This document shows positions 16,099-25,865 of a DNA stretch of 64,000 nucleotides, in pieces. The stretch's first letter is position 1. The number at the start of each line of letters is the position of its first letter. Under the pieces are notes generated by a model. That model was not told the origin of the DNA, did no database searches, and worked only from the letters and a program-made list of their open reading frames with translations. The DNA is taken from assembly GCF_040214835.1 (NCBI RefSeq), contig NZ_CP157874.1, positions 4,096,001 to 4,160,000 of the forward strand. Direction: 5' to 3'. The stretch is from Pseudomonas asiatica. Lineage in GTDB: Bacteria > Pseudomonadota > Gammaproteobacteria > Pseudomonadales > Pseudomonadaceae. A program made the position numbers and the translations under genes.

Positions 16099-18083
16099 GC
16101 AGCTGCTCCAGACACGCCCAGGGCATCACGCACCCGGGTCTTGACCTTGACGCGATAGCGCCGGTCGAGGGCCGCCAGCAACCCGCCCAGGCCGGTCAGC
16201 AGACCGCCCAGCCAGATCCAGCGGACGTAAGGCTTGATATGCACGCGTACCGCCCAGGCACCGTTCTCCAGCGGCTCGCCAAGGGCGACGTACAGGTCGC
16301 GGGTAAAGCCGGCGTCGATGCCGGCTTCGGTCATCATCGACTGCTGCACGGTGTACAGGCGTTTCTCCGGGTGCAGGGTGGTCACTTCACGGCCATCGCG
16401 GCTGACCACCACGGTGCCCTTGTCGGAAATGAAATTCGGCCCTTCGAAGTGCCGGGCACCCTGGAACAGGAAGTGGTAACCGCCCAGTTCCACGCTCTCG
16501 CCCGGCGCCATGCGCAGGTCGCGTTCGGCGCTGTTATTGCTCGACAGCACCACGCCCAGCGCGCACACCGCCAGACCCAGGTGCGCCAGCTGCATGCCCC
16601 AGTAGCTGCGACCCAGCCCGGGCAGGCCCTTGAGCAGGCCTTTGTGGCGGGTCTTGTCGAGAATGTCGCGCAGCCCGCCAAGCACCACCCAGGCGGCCAG
16701 GGCGAAGGCGGTCAGGGTCGGCCAGTCGAAGTCGTCGACGATAAAGCCCGCCACCGGCGCGAGGATGGCGCTGCCGAGCAGCACCGGGGTCATCATGCTG
16801 GCCAGCCATTTGCCGGGGGTGTCTTTCCAGCGCACCACCACGCCCACGCCCAGCACCACCATCAGCAGTGCCATCAGCGGCAGGAACAAGGCGTCGAAAT
16901 ACGGTGGGCCAACCGACAGCTTGGCCCCGGTCAGCGCATCGAGCACCAGCGGGTACAGAGTACCGAGCAGAATCATCGAGGCCGCCACTACCAGCACCAG
17001 GTTGTTGGCCAACAGCAACGTCTCGCGCGACCACAGCGCAAAGCCGACCTGGCTCTTGACCACCGGTGCGCGCAGGGCGAACAGGGTGAGCGATCCGCCG
17101 ACCACGAACAGCAGGAAGATCAGGATGAAAATGCCCCGCGACGGGTCGGCGGCAAACGCGTGCACCGAGGTCAGCACACCGGAACGCACCAGGAAGGTAC
17201 CCAGCAGGCTCAGCGAGAACGCGGCAATCGCCAGCAGTACGGTCCAGCTCTTGAATACCCCGCGCTTCTCGGTCACCGCCAGCGAGTGGATCAGCGCCGT
17301 ACCTACCAGCCAGGGCATGAACGAGGCGTTTTCCACCGGGTCCCAGAACCACCAGCCACCCCAGCCCAGCTCATAGTAGGCCCACCACGAGCCCAGGGTA
17401 ATGCCAACCCCGAGGAAGGCCCAGGCAACGATGGTCCAGGGCCGTGACCAGCGCGCCCAGGCGGCGTCCAGGCGGCCACCGAGCAAGGCGGCGATGGCGA
17501 AGGCGAAGGCCACCGAGAACCCGACGTAGCCCATGTACAGCATCGGCGGGTGGACGATCAGGCCAAAGTCCTGCAACAGCGGGTTGAGGTCGCGGCCATC
17601 GGTCGGCACCTGCGGCAGCAGGCGCTGGAACGGGTTGGAGGTGATGATCAGGAAGCTCAGGAAGCCCACGCTGATCATGCCCATTACCGCCAGCACGCGG
17701 GCCAGCATCACCTGCGGCAACTGCCGCGAGAACACCGATACGGCGAAGGTCCAGCCGCCGAGGATCAGCGCCCACAGCAGCAGCGAACCTTCGTGAGCGC
17801 CCCACACGGCACTGAACTTGTAGTACCAGGGCAAGGCGCTGTTGGAGTTGCTGGCCACATAGGCGACCGAGAAGTTGTCGGTCATGAAGGCATGGGTCAG
17901 GCAGGCGAAGGCAAAGGCCAGGAAGGCGAACTGCCCCCAGGCCGCCGGCCGCGCCAGGCTCATCCACAGGCTGTCGCCACGCCAGGCGCCGAGCAGCGGC
18001 ACGCTGGCCTGCACGGCGGCAAAGCAGATGGCCAGGATCATCGCCAGCTGGCCGAGTTCGGGGATCACCAGCGCCGCGTTCAT
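16095..18083 (-). CDS. ccmF: Heme lyase subunit CcmF
   Basis: A 662-residue polytopic membrane protein of full family length, with many helices and the tryptophan-rich heme-binding WWD region ([20 protein letters not shown]). Histidines in the membrane near [12 protein letters not shown] and [13 protein letters not shown] match the conserved heme ligands. The large periplasmic C-terminal part includes [19 protein letters not shown]. It ligates heme from holo-CcmE to apocytochrome c. ATGA overlap with ccmE upstream. Confidence 0.97.
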   Translation of the reverse strand: MNAALVIPELGQLAMILAICFAAVQASVPLLGAWRGDSLWMSLARPAAWGQFAFLAFAFACLTHAFMTDNFSVAYVASNSNSALPWYYKFSAVWGAHEGSLLLWALILGGWTFAVSVFSRQLPQVMLARVLAVMGMISVGFLSFLIITSNPFQRLLPQVPTDGRDLNPLLQDFGLIVHPPMLYMGYVGFSVAFAFAIAALLGGRLDAAWARWSRPWTIVAWAFLGVGITLGSWWAYYELGWGGWWFWDPVENASFMPWLVGTALIHSLAVTEKRGVFKSWTVLLAIAAFSLSLLGTFLVRSGVLTSVHAFAADPSRGIFILIFLLFVVGGSLTLFALRAPVVKSQVGFALWSRETLLLANNLVLVVAASMILLGTLYPLVLDALTGAKLSVGPPYFDALFLPLMALLMVVLGVGVVVRWKDTPGKWLASMMTPVLLGSAILAPVAGFIVDDFDWPTLTAFALAAWVVLGGLRDILDKTRHKGLLKGLPGLGRSYWGMQLAHLGLAVCALGVVLSSNNSAERDLRMAPGESVELGGYHFLFQGARHFEGPNFISDKGTVVVSRDGREVTTLHPEKRLYTVQQSMMTEAGIDAGFTRDLYVALGEPLENGAWAVRVHIKPYVRWIWLGGLLTGLGGLLAALDRRYRVKVKTRVRDALGVSGAAA

Positions 18084-18535
18084 GGCTTGGCCTCCCCGCC
18101 GGTGGCGGCCTGGCCGCTTTCCTTCAGGGCCTTGGTAACCTCGGGCGGCATGTATTTCTCGTCGTGCTTGGCCAGTACTTCATCGGCCACCACCACGCCA
18201 TCGGCGTTGAGCTTGCCGAGGGCGACGATGCCCTGCCCTTCGCGGAACAGGTCGGGGAGGATGCCACGGTAGGTGATCGGCACCGACTTGTTGAAGTCGG
18301 TGACCACGAAGCGCACGTCCAGCGAATCGGACGAGCGCTGTACCGAACCTTTCTCGACCATGCCGCCCGCGCGGATGCGGGTGTCCAGCGGCGCTTCGCC
18401 GTTGGCGATCTGGGTCGGGGTGTAGAACAGGTTGATGTTCTGCTGCAATGCGCTCAAGGCAAAGCCGACGGCAACCCCGACGCCGACCAGCAGGCCGACG
18501 ATGAGCAACAGGCGTTTCTTGCGCTGCGGATTCAC
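18080..18535 (-). CDS. ccmE: Heme chaperone CcmE
   Basis: A 151-residue single-pass protein: basic start, one helix ([19 protein letters not shown]), then a beta-barrel periplasmic domain with [18 protein letters not shown]. The histidine of LAKHDEKY covalently binds heme. It takes heme from CcmC with CcmABD and gives it to CcmF. The start is a GTG that overlaps the ccmD stop in the string GTGA. Full family length. Confidence 0.96.
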   Translation of the reverse strand: MNPQRKKRLLLIVGLLVGVGVAVGFALSALQQNINLFYTPTQIANGEAPLDTRIRAGGMVEKGSVQRSSDSLDVRFVVTDFNKSVPITYRGILPDLFREGQGIVALGKLNADGVVVADEVLAKHDEKYMPPEVTKALKESGQAATGGEAKP

Positions 18536-18708
18536 TGGTTGTTCTCCCGGCGCAAACGGCGCGCCTCATCTTGCAGGTAGCGACGGCGGGCCAGCACGGG
18601 CGCGGCGACATTCAGCGCCAGCACCGCCAGGCAGATGCCATAGGCCGTCCACACGTACAGGCCATGGTGGCCCATGGCGAGAAAGTCACCGAAGGTGGCG
18701 AAACTCAT
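18532..18708 (-). CDS. ccmD: Cytochrome c maturation protein CcmD
   Basis: A 58-codon gene found by translating the stretch between ccmC and ccmE. The product starts [20 protein letters not shown], has one transmembrane helix ([19 protein letters not shown]) and a basic cytoplasmic tail with [15 protein letters not shown]. This is the standard CcmD form, including the N-terminal MGHHG-YVW signature. CcmD helps release holo-CcmE from the CcmABC complex. It overlaps both neighbours by 4 bases. Confidence 0.95.
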   Translation of the reverse strand: MSFATFGDFLAMGHHGLYVWTAYGICLAVLALNVAAPVLARRRYLQDEARRLRRENNQ

Positions 18709-19472
18709 TGTGCGGCCCTCCGCCCCAGGCTGTTCAATACTTCATCCTTGACCCAACTGGCGCGCGCTTCGCGCTTGAGCACTTCAAGGCGCATGCGCAG
18801 CAACAGCACCACGCCAAAGAAGCAGTAGAAGCCCAGCGCCGTGCACAGCAGCGGCAACCACATTTCTGCGGGCATCGCCGGCTTTTCGGTGAGGGTGAAG
18901 GTGGCGCCCTGGTGCAGGGTGTTCCACCACTCCACCGAGTACTTGATGATCGGGATGTTCACCACGCCGACGATCGCCAGTACCGCACAGGCCTTGGCTG
19001 CACTGTCACGATTACTGATTGCCTGGCCCAGCGCAATAATGCCGAAGTACAGGAACAACAGGATGAGCATGGACGTCAGCCGGGCATCCCAGACCCACCA
19101 GCTTCCCCAGGTGGGCTTGCCCCAGATGGCCCCGGTGACCAGTGCCACGGCGGTCATCCAGGCACCGATGGGGGCGGCGCACTGCAAGGCAACGTCGGCC
19201 AGTTTCATCCTCCACACCAGCCCCACCACCCCGGCCACTGCCAGCAGCACGTAGCAGGACTGCGCCAGCATCGCCGCCGGCACGTGGATGTAGATGATGC
19301 GGAAGCTGTTGCCTTGCTGGTAGTCCTGGGGGGCGAAGGCCAGGCCCCAGGTGATGCCGACCAGCAGCAGGAGCACGGCAGCGCCGGCAAGCCACGGCAG
19401 CATGCGGCCGCTGATGGCATAGAACCATTTGGGGGAGCCCAGCTTGTGGAACCACGTCCAGCTTATTTTCAT
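18705..19472 (-). CDS. ccmC: Heme exporter protein CcmC
   Basis: A 255-residue six-helix membrane protein with the heme-handling tryptophan-rich motif [17 protein letters not shown]. Conserved histidines flank it ([13 protein letters not shown] and [13 protein letters not shown]). It loads heme onto CcmE. The start ATG at 19472 encodes [18 protein letters not shown], a typical N-terminus. The gap to ccmB upstream is 46 bases. Confidence 0.97.
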   Translation of the reverse strand: MKISWTWFHKLGSPKWFYAISGRMLPWLAGAAVLLLLVGITWGLAFAPQDYQQGNSFRIIYIHVPAAMLAQSCYVLLAVAGVVGLVWRMKLADVALQCAAPIGAWMTAVALVTGAIWGKPTWGSWWVWDARLTSMLILLFLYFGIIALGQAISNRDSAAKACAVLAIVGVVNIPIIKYSVEWWNTLHQGATFTLTEKPAMPAEMWLPLLCTALGFYCFFGVVLLLRMRLEVLKREARASWVKDEVLNSLGRRAAQ

Positions 19473-19518
19473 CAGGGTACATCCAGGGTATTGGCCGGGC
19501 TTGAAAGCCCGGGACTCG

Positions 19519-20187
19519 TTATTCGCCGACGCTGATCTTCAGGCCGGCCGCTATCGCAAAGGGTGCCAGGGTCACGGCGAGGGCCGTCAGGCTGGCGAGC
19601 CAGAGCAGGTGGCCGGTTGCCGGCATATTCTGCAACGCCGCTTGCAACGCACCACTGCCCAGGATCAATACAGGGATATACAACGGCAGAATCAGCAATG
19701 CCAGCAGCAAACCGCCGCGTTTCAGACCGACTGTCAGCGCCGCGCCCACCGCGCCCAGCAGGCTCAGCACCGGCGTGCCCAGCAGCAGGGAACCGAGCAG
19801 CACCGGCAGGCAATGGCTCGGCAGCCCCAGCATCAGTGCCAGCAGCGGCGCCAACAATACCAGCGCCAGCCCGGAAAAGATCCAGTGCGCCAGCACCTTG
19901 GCCAGCACCAGCAGCGCCAACGGGTGCGGCGACAGCACCCACTGTTCCAGCGAGCCGTCCTCGAAATCGCTGCGGAACAGGCCGTCCAGCGACAACAGCA
20001 CCGCCAGCAGTGCCGCCACCCAGACCAGGCCTGGCGACAAGGTTTGCAACAATTGGCTTTCCGGGCCGACTGCCAGCGGGAACAGCGCAACCACGATGGC
20101 GAAGAATACCAACGGGTTGGCCAGCTCGGCCGGGCGGCGGAACAGCAGGCGCGCTTCGCGGCGCAACAACAGGATGAATACGCTCAT
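19519..20187 (-). CDS. ccmB: Heme exporter membrane subunit CcmB
   Basis: A 222-residue membrane protein with six helices. The cytoplasmic-loop motif [20 protein letters not shown] and later [20 protein letters not shown] are characteristic of CcmB. It forms an ABC transporter with CcmA that is needed to release holo-CcmE from CcmC. I chose the ATG at 20187, which overlaps the ccmA stop by 4 bases, over in-frame codons at 20196. Confidence 0.96.
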   Translation of the reverse strand: MSVFILLLRREARLLFRRPAELANPLVFFAIVVALFPLAVGPESQLLQTLSPGLVWVAALLAVLLSLDGLFRSDFEDGSLEQWVLSPHPLALLVLAKVLAHWIFSGLALVLLAPLLALMLGLPSHCLPVLLGSLLLGTPVLSLLGAVGAALTVGLKRGGLLLALLILPLYIPVLILGSGALQAALQNMPATGHLLWLASLTALAVTLAPFAIAAGLKISVGE

Positions 20188-20816
20188 GCCGCCCATTGCC
20201 CCAGGTTCAGTTCACGGTAACCGGAGGGCTTGCGTTCCAGCGTGTGGTGGGTGGTCAGCACTACCGTGCCGCCCTGCTCGCAGTGGGCCGTCAGGTGCGC
20301 CTCGAGCTGCGCCACGCCCTGCTTGTCGAGGGCGGTGAAGGGTTCGTCGAGAATCCACAGCGGCGGGCTGGCGAGGTACAGCCGGGCCAGGGCCACGCGG
20401 CGCTGCTGGCCGGCAGACAGGGTGTGGCAGGGCACATCTTCGAAACCACGCAGGCCGACGGCCGCCAGTGCCGCCCAGATCGCCTCGCGGCTGGCCGGCT
20501 GGTGCAGGGCGCACAACCAGGTGAGGTTCTCCTCGGCGGTGAGCAGGTCCTTGATGCCGGCGGCATGGCCGATCCACAACAGGATGCTGGCCAGGGCGTG
20601 GCGCTGCTCGGCCAGTGGCTTGCCGCCCAACAGGATCTGCCCGTCCGTCGGCTGCATCAGGCCGGCCAGCAGGCGCAGCAGGCTGGTCTTGCCGCTGCCG
20701 TTGGGGCCGCTGATCTGCAGCATGTCGCCGGGTCGCAGCTCGAAAGCGAGGTGCTCGAACAGCAGGCGCCAGTCGCGCTCGCAGGCCAGGCCCGCGGCTT
20801 GGAGGTGAAGGGTCAC
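20184..20816 (-). CDS. ccmA: Heme exporter ATP-binding protein CcmA
   Basis: A 210-residue ABC ATPase: Walker [21 protein letters not shown] near residue 35, signature [14 protein letters not shown], Walker [13 protein letters not shown] and switch histidine VVLTTHH. First gene of the ccm operon, which runs right to left. The start is a GTG at 20816. It is divergent from the fliK-like gene, with a REP pair in between. Confidence 0.96.
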   Translation of the reverse strand: MTLHLQAAGLACERDWRLLFEHLAFELRPGDMLQISGPNGSGKTSLLRLLAGLMQPTDGQILLGGKPLAEQRHALASILLWIGHAAGIKDLLTAEENLTWLCALHQPASREAIWAALAAVGLRGFEDVPCHTLSAGQQRRVALARLYLASPPLWILDEPFTALDKQGVAQLEAHLTAHCEQGGTVVLTTHHTLERKPSGYRELNLGQWAA

Positions 20817-20847
20817 GGTTTCGCCTTATCTTTGTAGGGTTCCGGAG

Positions 20848-20957
20848 CGGTGTCGCCTGCTTCGCGGGCACGCCCGCTCCCACAAGGTTTCACGCAAGGC
20901 TTGAAAGCTGCGCAAGACCCTGTGGGAGCGGGCATGCCCGCGAAGCAGGCGACACGG
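20848..20957. repeat. REP pair
   Basis: Inverted REP arms of the GGGCACGCCC / GGGCATGCCC subtype with extra complementary flanks GTGTCGCCTGCTTCGCGGG. It lies between divergent ccmA and the fliK-like gene and therefore close to both start regions. Confidence 0.9.
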
Positions 20958-21070
20958 CCCTTAAGCCCTGTATCTCAAGTCGCCCCCCTCGCTGCCGTTA
21001 TACTGGCAACGACGGACGGTCGGCATTATTACACGCGCCGCCGCGCTGCCAAGAGGGCGGGCTCGACAGG

Positions 21071-21080
21071 TTGTATACAA
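21071..21080. promoter_or_regulatory. Perfect 10-base palindrome TTGTATACAA next to a start codon
   Basis: The palindrome lies 2 bases before the ATG of the fliK-like gene. The same 10-mer occurs at 6091-6100 upstream of the NCS1 permease gene. In this position a bound protein would block initiation, and no normal ribosome-binding sequence fits between it and the ATG. Confidence 0.25.
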
Positions 21081-21082
21081 TC

Positions 21083-22639
21083 ATGACTGAAATCAATAGT
21101 CTCGGCGCACAAACCGCGATCAGCCCCCAGGCCATCAAGGCGGGCATGACCGGCGAACTGCTGCGCCTGACGCAACCGCAGCCCGGCTTGATGGCCCCCG
21201 GCGAGACCGCGCAGGCCGAGGTCATGTCTTTGCGCCAAGTGGGCCAGGACTTCCAGCTGGTGCTGCGGCTGATGCTGGCCAACGGCACCCAGACCCAGCT
21301 GCAAGCCAGCGCCAGCCAGCCCCTGCCCCAGGGTAGCCAGGTCACGGTCAGCCAGACCGAAAGCAACCGCCTGGCGATCATGCTGCAGCAGGCCAGCGCC
21401 AGCCAGGTCGCCACCCTCACCCAGCTGGACACCAGCAAGGTGCCGGTCGGCACCCTGCTGCAGGGCAAGGTCCTGACCAACCAGGCGCTGGCCCAGGCGC
21501 CCGGCCAGCCCGCCGTCTACCGGGCGCTGGTCAGCCTGCTGAACAGTGCCCAGGCCGGCGCAACCCTGAGCGTGGACAGCCCGCGACCGCTGGCCGTCGG
21601 CAGCCTGCTCAGCGCGCTGGTGCAGGGCGACCAGTCGCTGCGTTTCGTACCGCTCAGCGGCCGCCAGGACCAGCTCAGCATTGCCCAGCAGCTGCTGACC
21701 CAGCAGAACCGCCAGGCTTCGCTGCCCGGCCTGCTCAATGCCCTGCAACAGGTGGCCCGCGACCCGGGCGCCGATGGCGAACTGCGAGCCAGCGCCGAAC
21801 GCCTGCTGGCGGGCCTGCCGGAAGCCCGGCAACTGGGTGATGCCAAGGCAGTGGCCCAAGCCCTGAACAACAGCGGTACCTTTCTCGAAGCCAAACTGCT
21901 GAGCGGCCTCCCGGCCACCGTCGCCACCGACCTCAAGGCGCACTTGCTGCGGCTGATCACCGTCGCGCCGGCCAGCATACCCGGGGCGCCCAACCTGGCG
22001 CCCGCCAGCCTGGCCGTAACCATGCCGGCCCTGGCCCGCAGCGCGCTGGGCATGCTCGAACGGGTCAGCCCCAAGCCGCAGCCGGGCGCATTCCCGCTGC
22101 CGTCGCGCCTGCTCAAGGCCATGGAAGACGAAGGCGACCTGCAACAACTGCTGCGCCTGGCCGCCGCTGCCGTATCGCGCCTGCAAAGCCACGCCATGAG
22201 CAGCCTGCAACAAACCGGTACCCTGGAAAACGGCAACCTGCAGACCACCTGGCAAACCGAAGTGCCGATCCGCCACGGCCAGGAGTTCATCCCGTTGCAG
22301 GTCAAGCTGCAGCGCGAAGAAACGCCACAGCAGCAGGCCGACCGCCAGCAGGAGTCAGCCGACCCGCTGCAAGCGCTGTGGCGTATAGAGCTGGCTTTCG
22401 ACCTCTCGCCCCTTGGCCCGGTGCAGGTCCAGGCACAACTGAGCCAAGGCCGCCTGGGTGGCCAGCTATGGGCGGAACGCGAGGCGACAGCCCGGCTGAT
22501 CGACAGCCAGCTCGGCAGCTTGCGCGAACGCCTGTTGGCGCGGGGCCTGGATGTGGGTGATCTGGAATGCCATCCTGGTATCCCGCCACAAGGCCCGCGT
22601 ACGCGGGTAGAACAACGTTGGGTGGATGAGAACGCATGA
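21083..22639 (+). CDS. FliK-like flagellar hook-length control family protein (second copy)
   Basis: A 518-residue glutamine- and leucine-rich protein. Only the last about 110 residues are clearly related to the FliK C-terminal (Flg_hook) domain: LWRIELAFDLSPLGPVQVQA, then GRLGGQLWAERE and LRERLLARGLDVGDLECHPG. The long N-terminal part, low in aromatic residues, resembles the secreted ruler region of FliK. A canonical FliK is encoded at 49068, so this is a paralogue with an unknown job, perhaps in export-substrate switching. The ATG at 21083 lacks an obvious ribosome-binding site. Its stop overlaps the start of flhX, so the two form an operon. Confidence 0.82.
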   Translation: MTEINSLGAQTAISPQAIKAGMTGELLRLTQPQPGLMAPGETAQAEVMSLRQVGQDFQLVLRLMLANGTQTQLQASASQPLPQGSQVTVSQTESNRLAIMLQQASASQVATLTQLDTSKVPVGTLLQGKVLTNQALAQAPGQPAVYRALVSLLNSAQAGATLSVDSPRPLAVGSLLSALVQGDQSLRFVPLSGRQDQLSIAQQLLTQQNRQASLPGLLNALQQVARDPGADGELRASAERLLAGLPEARQLGDAKAVAQALNNSGTFLEAKLLSGLPATVATDLKAHLLRLITVAPASIPGAPNLAPASLAVTMPALARSALGMLERVSPKPQPGAFPLPSRLLKAMEDEGDLQQLLRLAAAAVSRLQSHAMSSLQQTGTLENGNLQTTWQTEVPIRHGQEFIPLQVKLQREETPQQQADRQQESADPLQALWRIELAFDLSPLGPVQVQAQLSQGRLGGQLWAEREATARLIDSQLGSLRERLLARGLDVGDLECHPGIPPQGPRTRVEQRWVDENA

Positions 22640-22980
22640 CGCACCAACCTGCACGGCAGGCGATTGCCCTGTTCTACGACGGGCAGCAAGCCCCTACCCT
22701 CACCGCCAAGGGCGACGATGCGCTGGCCGAGGCCATCCTGGCATTGGCCCGCGAGCACGAAGTGCCGATCTACGAAAATGCCGAGCTGGTGCGTCTGCTG
22801 GCGCGCCTGGAGCTGGGGGACCAGATACCGGAGGCGCTGTACCTGACCATTGCCGAAATCATCGCCTTTGCCTGGCACCTGCGGGGCAAAGTGCCTGCGG
22901 GCTTCGATGACGAACCTGCCGCCCCAGGGACAACCCCACCGCTGCTAGGAAGGCTGCTGCCCGGAGGCGAAGGCACCTGA
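22636..22980 (+). CDS. FlhB C-terminal-domain-like protein (FlhX)
   Basis: A 114-residue soluble protein equal to the cytoplasmic FlhB_CC part downstream of the NPTH cleavage site: AIALFYDGQQAPTLTAKGDD, then ILALAREHEVPIYENAELVR and LYLTIAEIIAFAWHLRGK. It has no membrane helices and no NPTH motif, so it corresponds to a free FlhB C-terminal fragment. Such proteins can support or modulate flagellar export. It is coupled (ATGA overlap) to the fliK-like gene upstream, which fits the known FliK-FlhB partnership. Confidence 0.88.
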   Translation: MTHQPARQAIALFYDGQQAPTLTAKGDDALAEAILALAREHEVPIYENAELVRLLARLELGDQIPEALYLTIAEIIAFAWHLRGKVPAGFDDEPAAPGTTPPLLGRLLPGGEGT

Positions 22981-23111
22981 CACCAGCCCTTGCCCTTGCG
23001 AGGGTCACGGGGTGATGAGAACGGCCAGGCCCCGCACCGACATATCTACCACCGCTTTTCCGTGCCCCTGCTCCAACCTTGCCGGCTTCATCTCAGCGCA
23101 AGGTACCCCCC

Positions 23112-25865
23112 ATGCATTCGACTCGCATCAACGTGATGGGCACGCATTACGTTATAGACCACCTCGGCCATGTGCCTCGCCCCGATCGTGAAGCCAACCG
23201 CGCCATCCGCCAATGGCTCGCGCAGCAAGGCCATGACCTGGACCCAGACCAGCTCGACGTCGTTACCCTCCACTACTGCCCGGACGGTGCAGGTGGCCAT
23301 CTGGCCGCGATCAGCCAGCGCACCAGCCTGCCCCAGGCACTGCTGGGCAACTGGCAGGGCGAGTCGGCCAGTGACGTGTTCGGCAAGCTGCTGCAAGCAC
23401 CCTGGGCCGGTGCATTACCCGCAGGTCCGCTACGGTTGGTGGAAACCCTCCCGGCACCCGGCTTCAATCACTACGGGGCCCCCTTCGAGGTATTCAACGG
23501 TCTGTTCCGGCGCACTGCCCCGCAACGCTACGACGCTTCCACCCATCTGCCGGTAAGCGCCGAAGCCTTCCAGCAGTTCATCAGCAACCTGGACTTCCAG
23601 CAGCCTTTCAAGGCGGCGCTGGATGTGTACTGGCGTGACCATCTGCACAGTCACAGGCTGGCGCTGAAGCTCAACTTCATCGCAGCCTGCAACAGACAGG
23701 TCAGCGAGGGCAGCCTCAGCGAGCCTGCACGGCAACTGGTCTGGCAAGCGGCCGGGCTGATGCCGCGGCGTAACAGGCTGCGACGCAGCACGTTGAGCAT
23801 CTACGGCTATGCCGCAACCGACCTGCTGTACCTGAACGACCCCGCCACCGACCTGACAGTGCTGTATGTTCCTGGCAACAGCTCACCGTTGCTGACGTTC
23901 AGCAGCGAACGAGAATTGAAGGCCTGGGTCGGCGAACAATGCAAAGACCCGACCAAACGCCAGGCCCTGAAACAGCACTTTCGCCTGGCCGATTGCCCGC
24001 AAGGCCTCGACTTCAGCGGCCTGGACACTGCCATGGAGGGGCTGGGCGCCTACCCTGAACGTCACCTGCTGCCGCCCGAACACGGCTATTTCAACGACGA
24101 CGGCACCTGGCCGCCGCAGACCTATGTCAATTATCGACCTACCAAGTACAACCCAAGAATCAAGGGCGACCTGTTCCAGGCATTGGCCGAGCGCCAGCGT
24201 CAGCGCAGCTACGACGATGCCGCGTTTCTGATCACGGCTGACAGCGAAGTCATCAAGGCCAGGTGGCGTGGCTACCTGGCCACTACGCTCAACCTGCTGG
24301 CGCCACTGTGCCTGGTGGTACCCGGCCTGGGGCCGCTGCTGGCCATCGGTGGCATCGCCCAGCTTGGCCTGGGGCTCGACCAGGCAATCAACGGCAAGTC
24401 CCTGCAGCAGCAGCAGGAAGGCATCGGCAACATCACCTGGGGCCTGTTCAATGCCTTGCCCCTGGCGGTGGGCGCTGCCGCAAGGGGCAAGGCACTGTTC
24501 GAATTCAAGGTCGAGGGTTTCGCGCCGCCGACGCGGCTGAATGAACAGATCGGCTACCCCCTGAGCCCGCTCTCGCCACCGCGCTTCCCCGAGCCCGAGG
24601 GCGCACGCTACTTCCATATCACCGACCCGATAGAGCCACTGGAGGACGCTGACCAGGCAGTTGCCGACGCCGTCATTCGTACGCCCCAGTACGATGGTGA
24701 GCCAGACACCCTGGCAGCGAACATCGATGGCTACAACGCCAGGGTGATCTACGACATGGAGCGGGACGTATTCATTCGGGCCGAAGACCTGAACCAGGTC
24801 GACCCTGTCGGCTTCGTGGCGGTACCCGGCAGCCGGAACCTGCGCCCCGCGCCACAAGGGCGCGTGGTGACCCATGCGATGCGCAGTCGTACCTTGCGGG
24901 CGCTGGGCGTGGACCTGCCATTGCCGCTACAGGTGCCGGCCAGAGCGCCGGGCAGTTGGCCAATACCCAGACACATCTCCTGCCTGTGGGTCGGCGACCA
25001 GATCATCGGCCCGGAGCTGCTGGCCAACCTGGGCCAGAACGCAGCGCGGTTGCAAGGCAGCGAATACAGCATACGGTTGTTCCTTTCCAGCACTGCCCGG
25101 CAGGCCTACGCCGAAAACCTGGACCTCCTGGCCGCTCACGCCCCGGGCTTGCAGGTGCTACCGCTGGAAGAGCAGGCCTTCTTCAGGGCTTTCCGCCAAA
25201 GCAGGTACTACACGCAGTACGACGCGGCCCTGGATGGCAACGGCGGTGTTGCCCGCAACTATGCATCGGCATGCGATGTGCTGCGCTACCCGATGTTGCA
25301 CCACGAAGGTGGCTTGTACATGGATGTCGATGACACCTTGCTCGCGCCAGGCGAATACTCATTGATCATCGACGGGCAACCGGTAGGCCCCGCCGGTGAA
25401 CCCATCGATCAGGTCGACTTGAGCACGGACGCCAATGGGCTGCTGCTGGTACCGCCCATGTCCAATGAAAAGATGAGCATGAACAGCCTCTACAACTCCA
25501 GCCTTATCGGCAGCCACCCCGGCAACCCCACCCTGGAGGCCATTTCCGAAGAGATGTACGCACGTTACCAGCTCAATCGCGACTTCTACGACAGCAAGCC
25601 CAGCCTGGCTGAAGACCCGGGGAACTTCTATGAGTATGCCAGCCGCCTGAGCTACCTCACCGGCCCTGCCCTGCTCAGCGACGTGGTCGACAGGCAGCTG
25701 CCGAGCCTGCGTATCCTGCGCCAGCTTACCAACCTCTATGGGATGCCGCGCATCAATGCCTACCGGTTCGTCGATCTGCCACGCATGCGCGATTCGGTGC
25801 GTACGCTCCTGCCCCTGAACCGCTTCGCCACTGTCGGTGGCAACCATTCCTGGAGCCGAACATGA
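23112..25865 (+). CDS. Large toxin-like protein with C-terminal TcdA/TcdB-type (GT44) glycosyltransferase domain, copy 1
   Basis: A 917-residue protein. The N-terminal region (to about residue 260) has VPRPDREANRAIRQWLAQQG, LLGNWQ, NGLFRRTAPQRYDAS and LDFQQPFKAALDVYW. It resembles the DUF6543-type leader of large Pseudomonas toxin-like proteins. A hydrophobic hairpin covers about 384 to 465 (LLAPLCLVVPGLGPLLAIGG). After a conserved IGYPLSPLSPP linker near 479, the C-terminal third has a GT-A core: CLWVGDQ with W626, ASACDVLRY with D722 and R725, and GLYMDVDD with D738 and D740. The 16-residue D722 to D738 spacing equals D270 to D286 of TcdB. It ends in NHSWSRT. There is no signal peptide. ATG at 23112 preceded by AAGGTA. 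Glycosylation of a host or rival target is inference. Confidence 0.75.
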   Translation: MHSTRINVMGTHYVIDHLGHVPRPDREANRAIRQWLAQQGHDLDPDQLDVVTLHYCPDGAGGHLAAISQRTSLPQALLGNWQGESASDVFGKLLQAPWAGALPAGPLRLVETLPAPGFNHYGAPFEVFNGLFRRTAPQRYDASTHLPVSAEAFQQFISNLDFQQPFKAALDVYWRDHLHSHRLALKLNFIAACNRQVSEGSLSEPARQLVWQAAGLMPRRNRLRRSTLSIYGYAATDLLYLNDPATDLTVLYVPGNSSPLLTFSSERELKAWVGEQCKDPTKRQALKQHFRLADCPQGLDFSGLDTAMEGLGAYPERHLLPPEHGYFNDDGTWPPQTYVNYRPTKYNPRIKGDLFQALAERQRQRSYDDAAFLITADSEVIKARWRGYLATTLNLLAPLCLVVPGLGPLLAIGGIAQLGLGLDQAINGKSLQQQQEGIGNITWGLFNALPLAVGAAARGKALFEFKVEGFAPPTRLNEQIGYPLSPLSPPRFPEPEGARYFHITDPIEPLEDADQAVADAVIRTPQYDGEPDTLAANIDGYNARVIYDMERDVFIRAEDLNQVDPVGFVAVPGSRNLRPAPQGRVVTHAMRSRTLRALGVDLPLPLQVPARAPGSWPIPRHISCLWVGDQIIGPELLANLGQNAARLQGSEYSIRLFLSSTARQAYAENLDLLAAHAPGLQVLPLEEQAFFRAFRQSRYYTQYDAALDGNGGVARNYASACDVLRYPMLHHEGGLYMDVDDTLLAPGEYSLIIDGQPVGPAGEPIDQVDLSTDANGLLLVPPMSNEKMSMNSLYNSSLIGSHPGNPTLEAISEEMYARYQLNRDFYDSKPSLAEDPGNFYEYASRLSYLTGPALLSDVVDRQLPSLRILRQLTNLYGMPRINAYRFVDLPRMRDSVRTLLPLNRFATVGGNHSWSRT

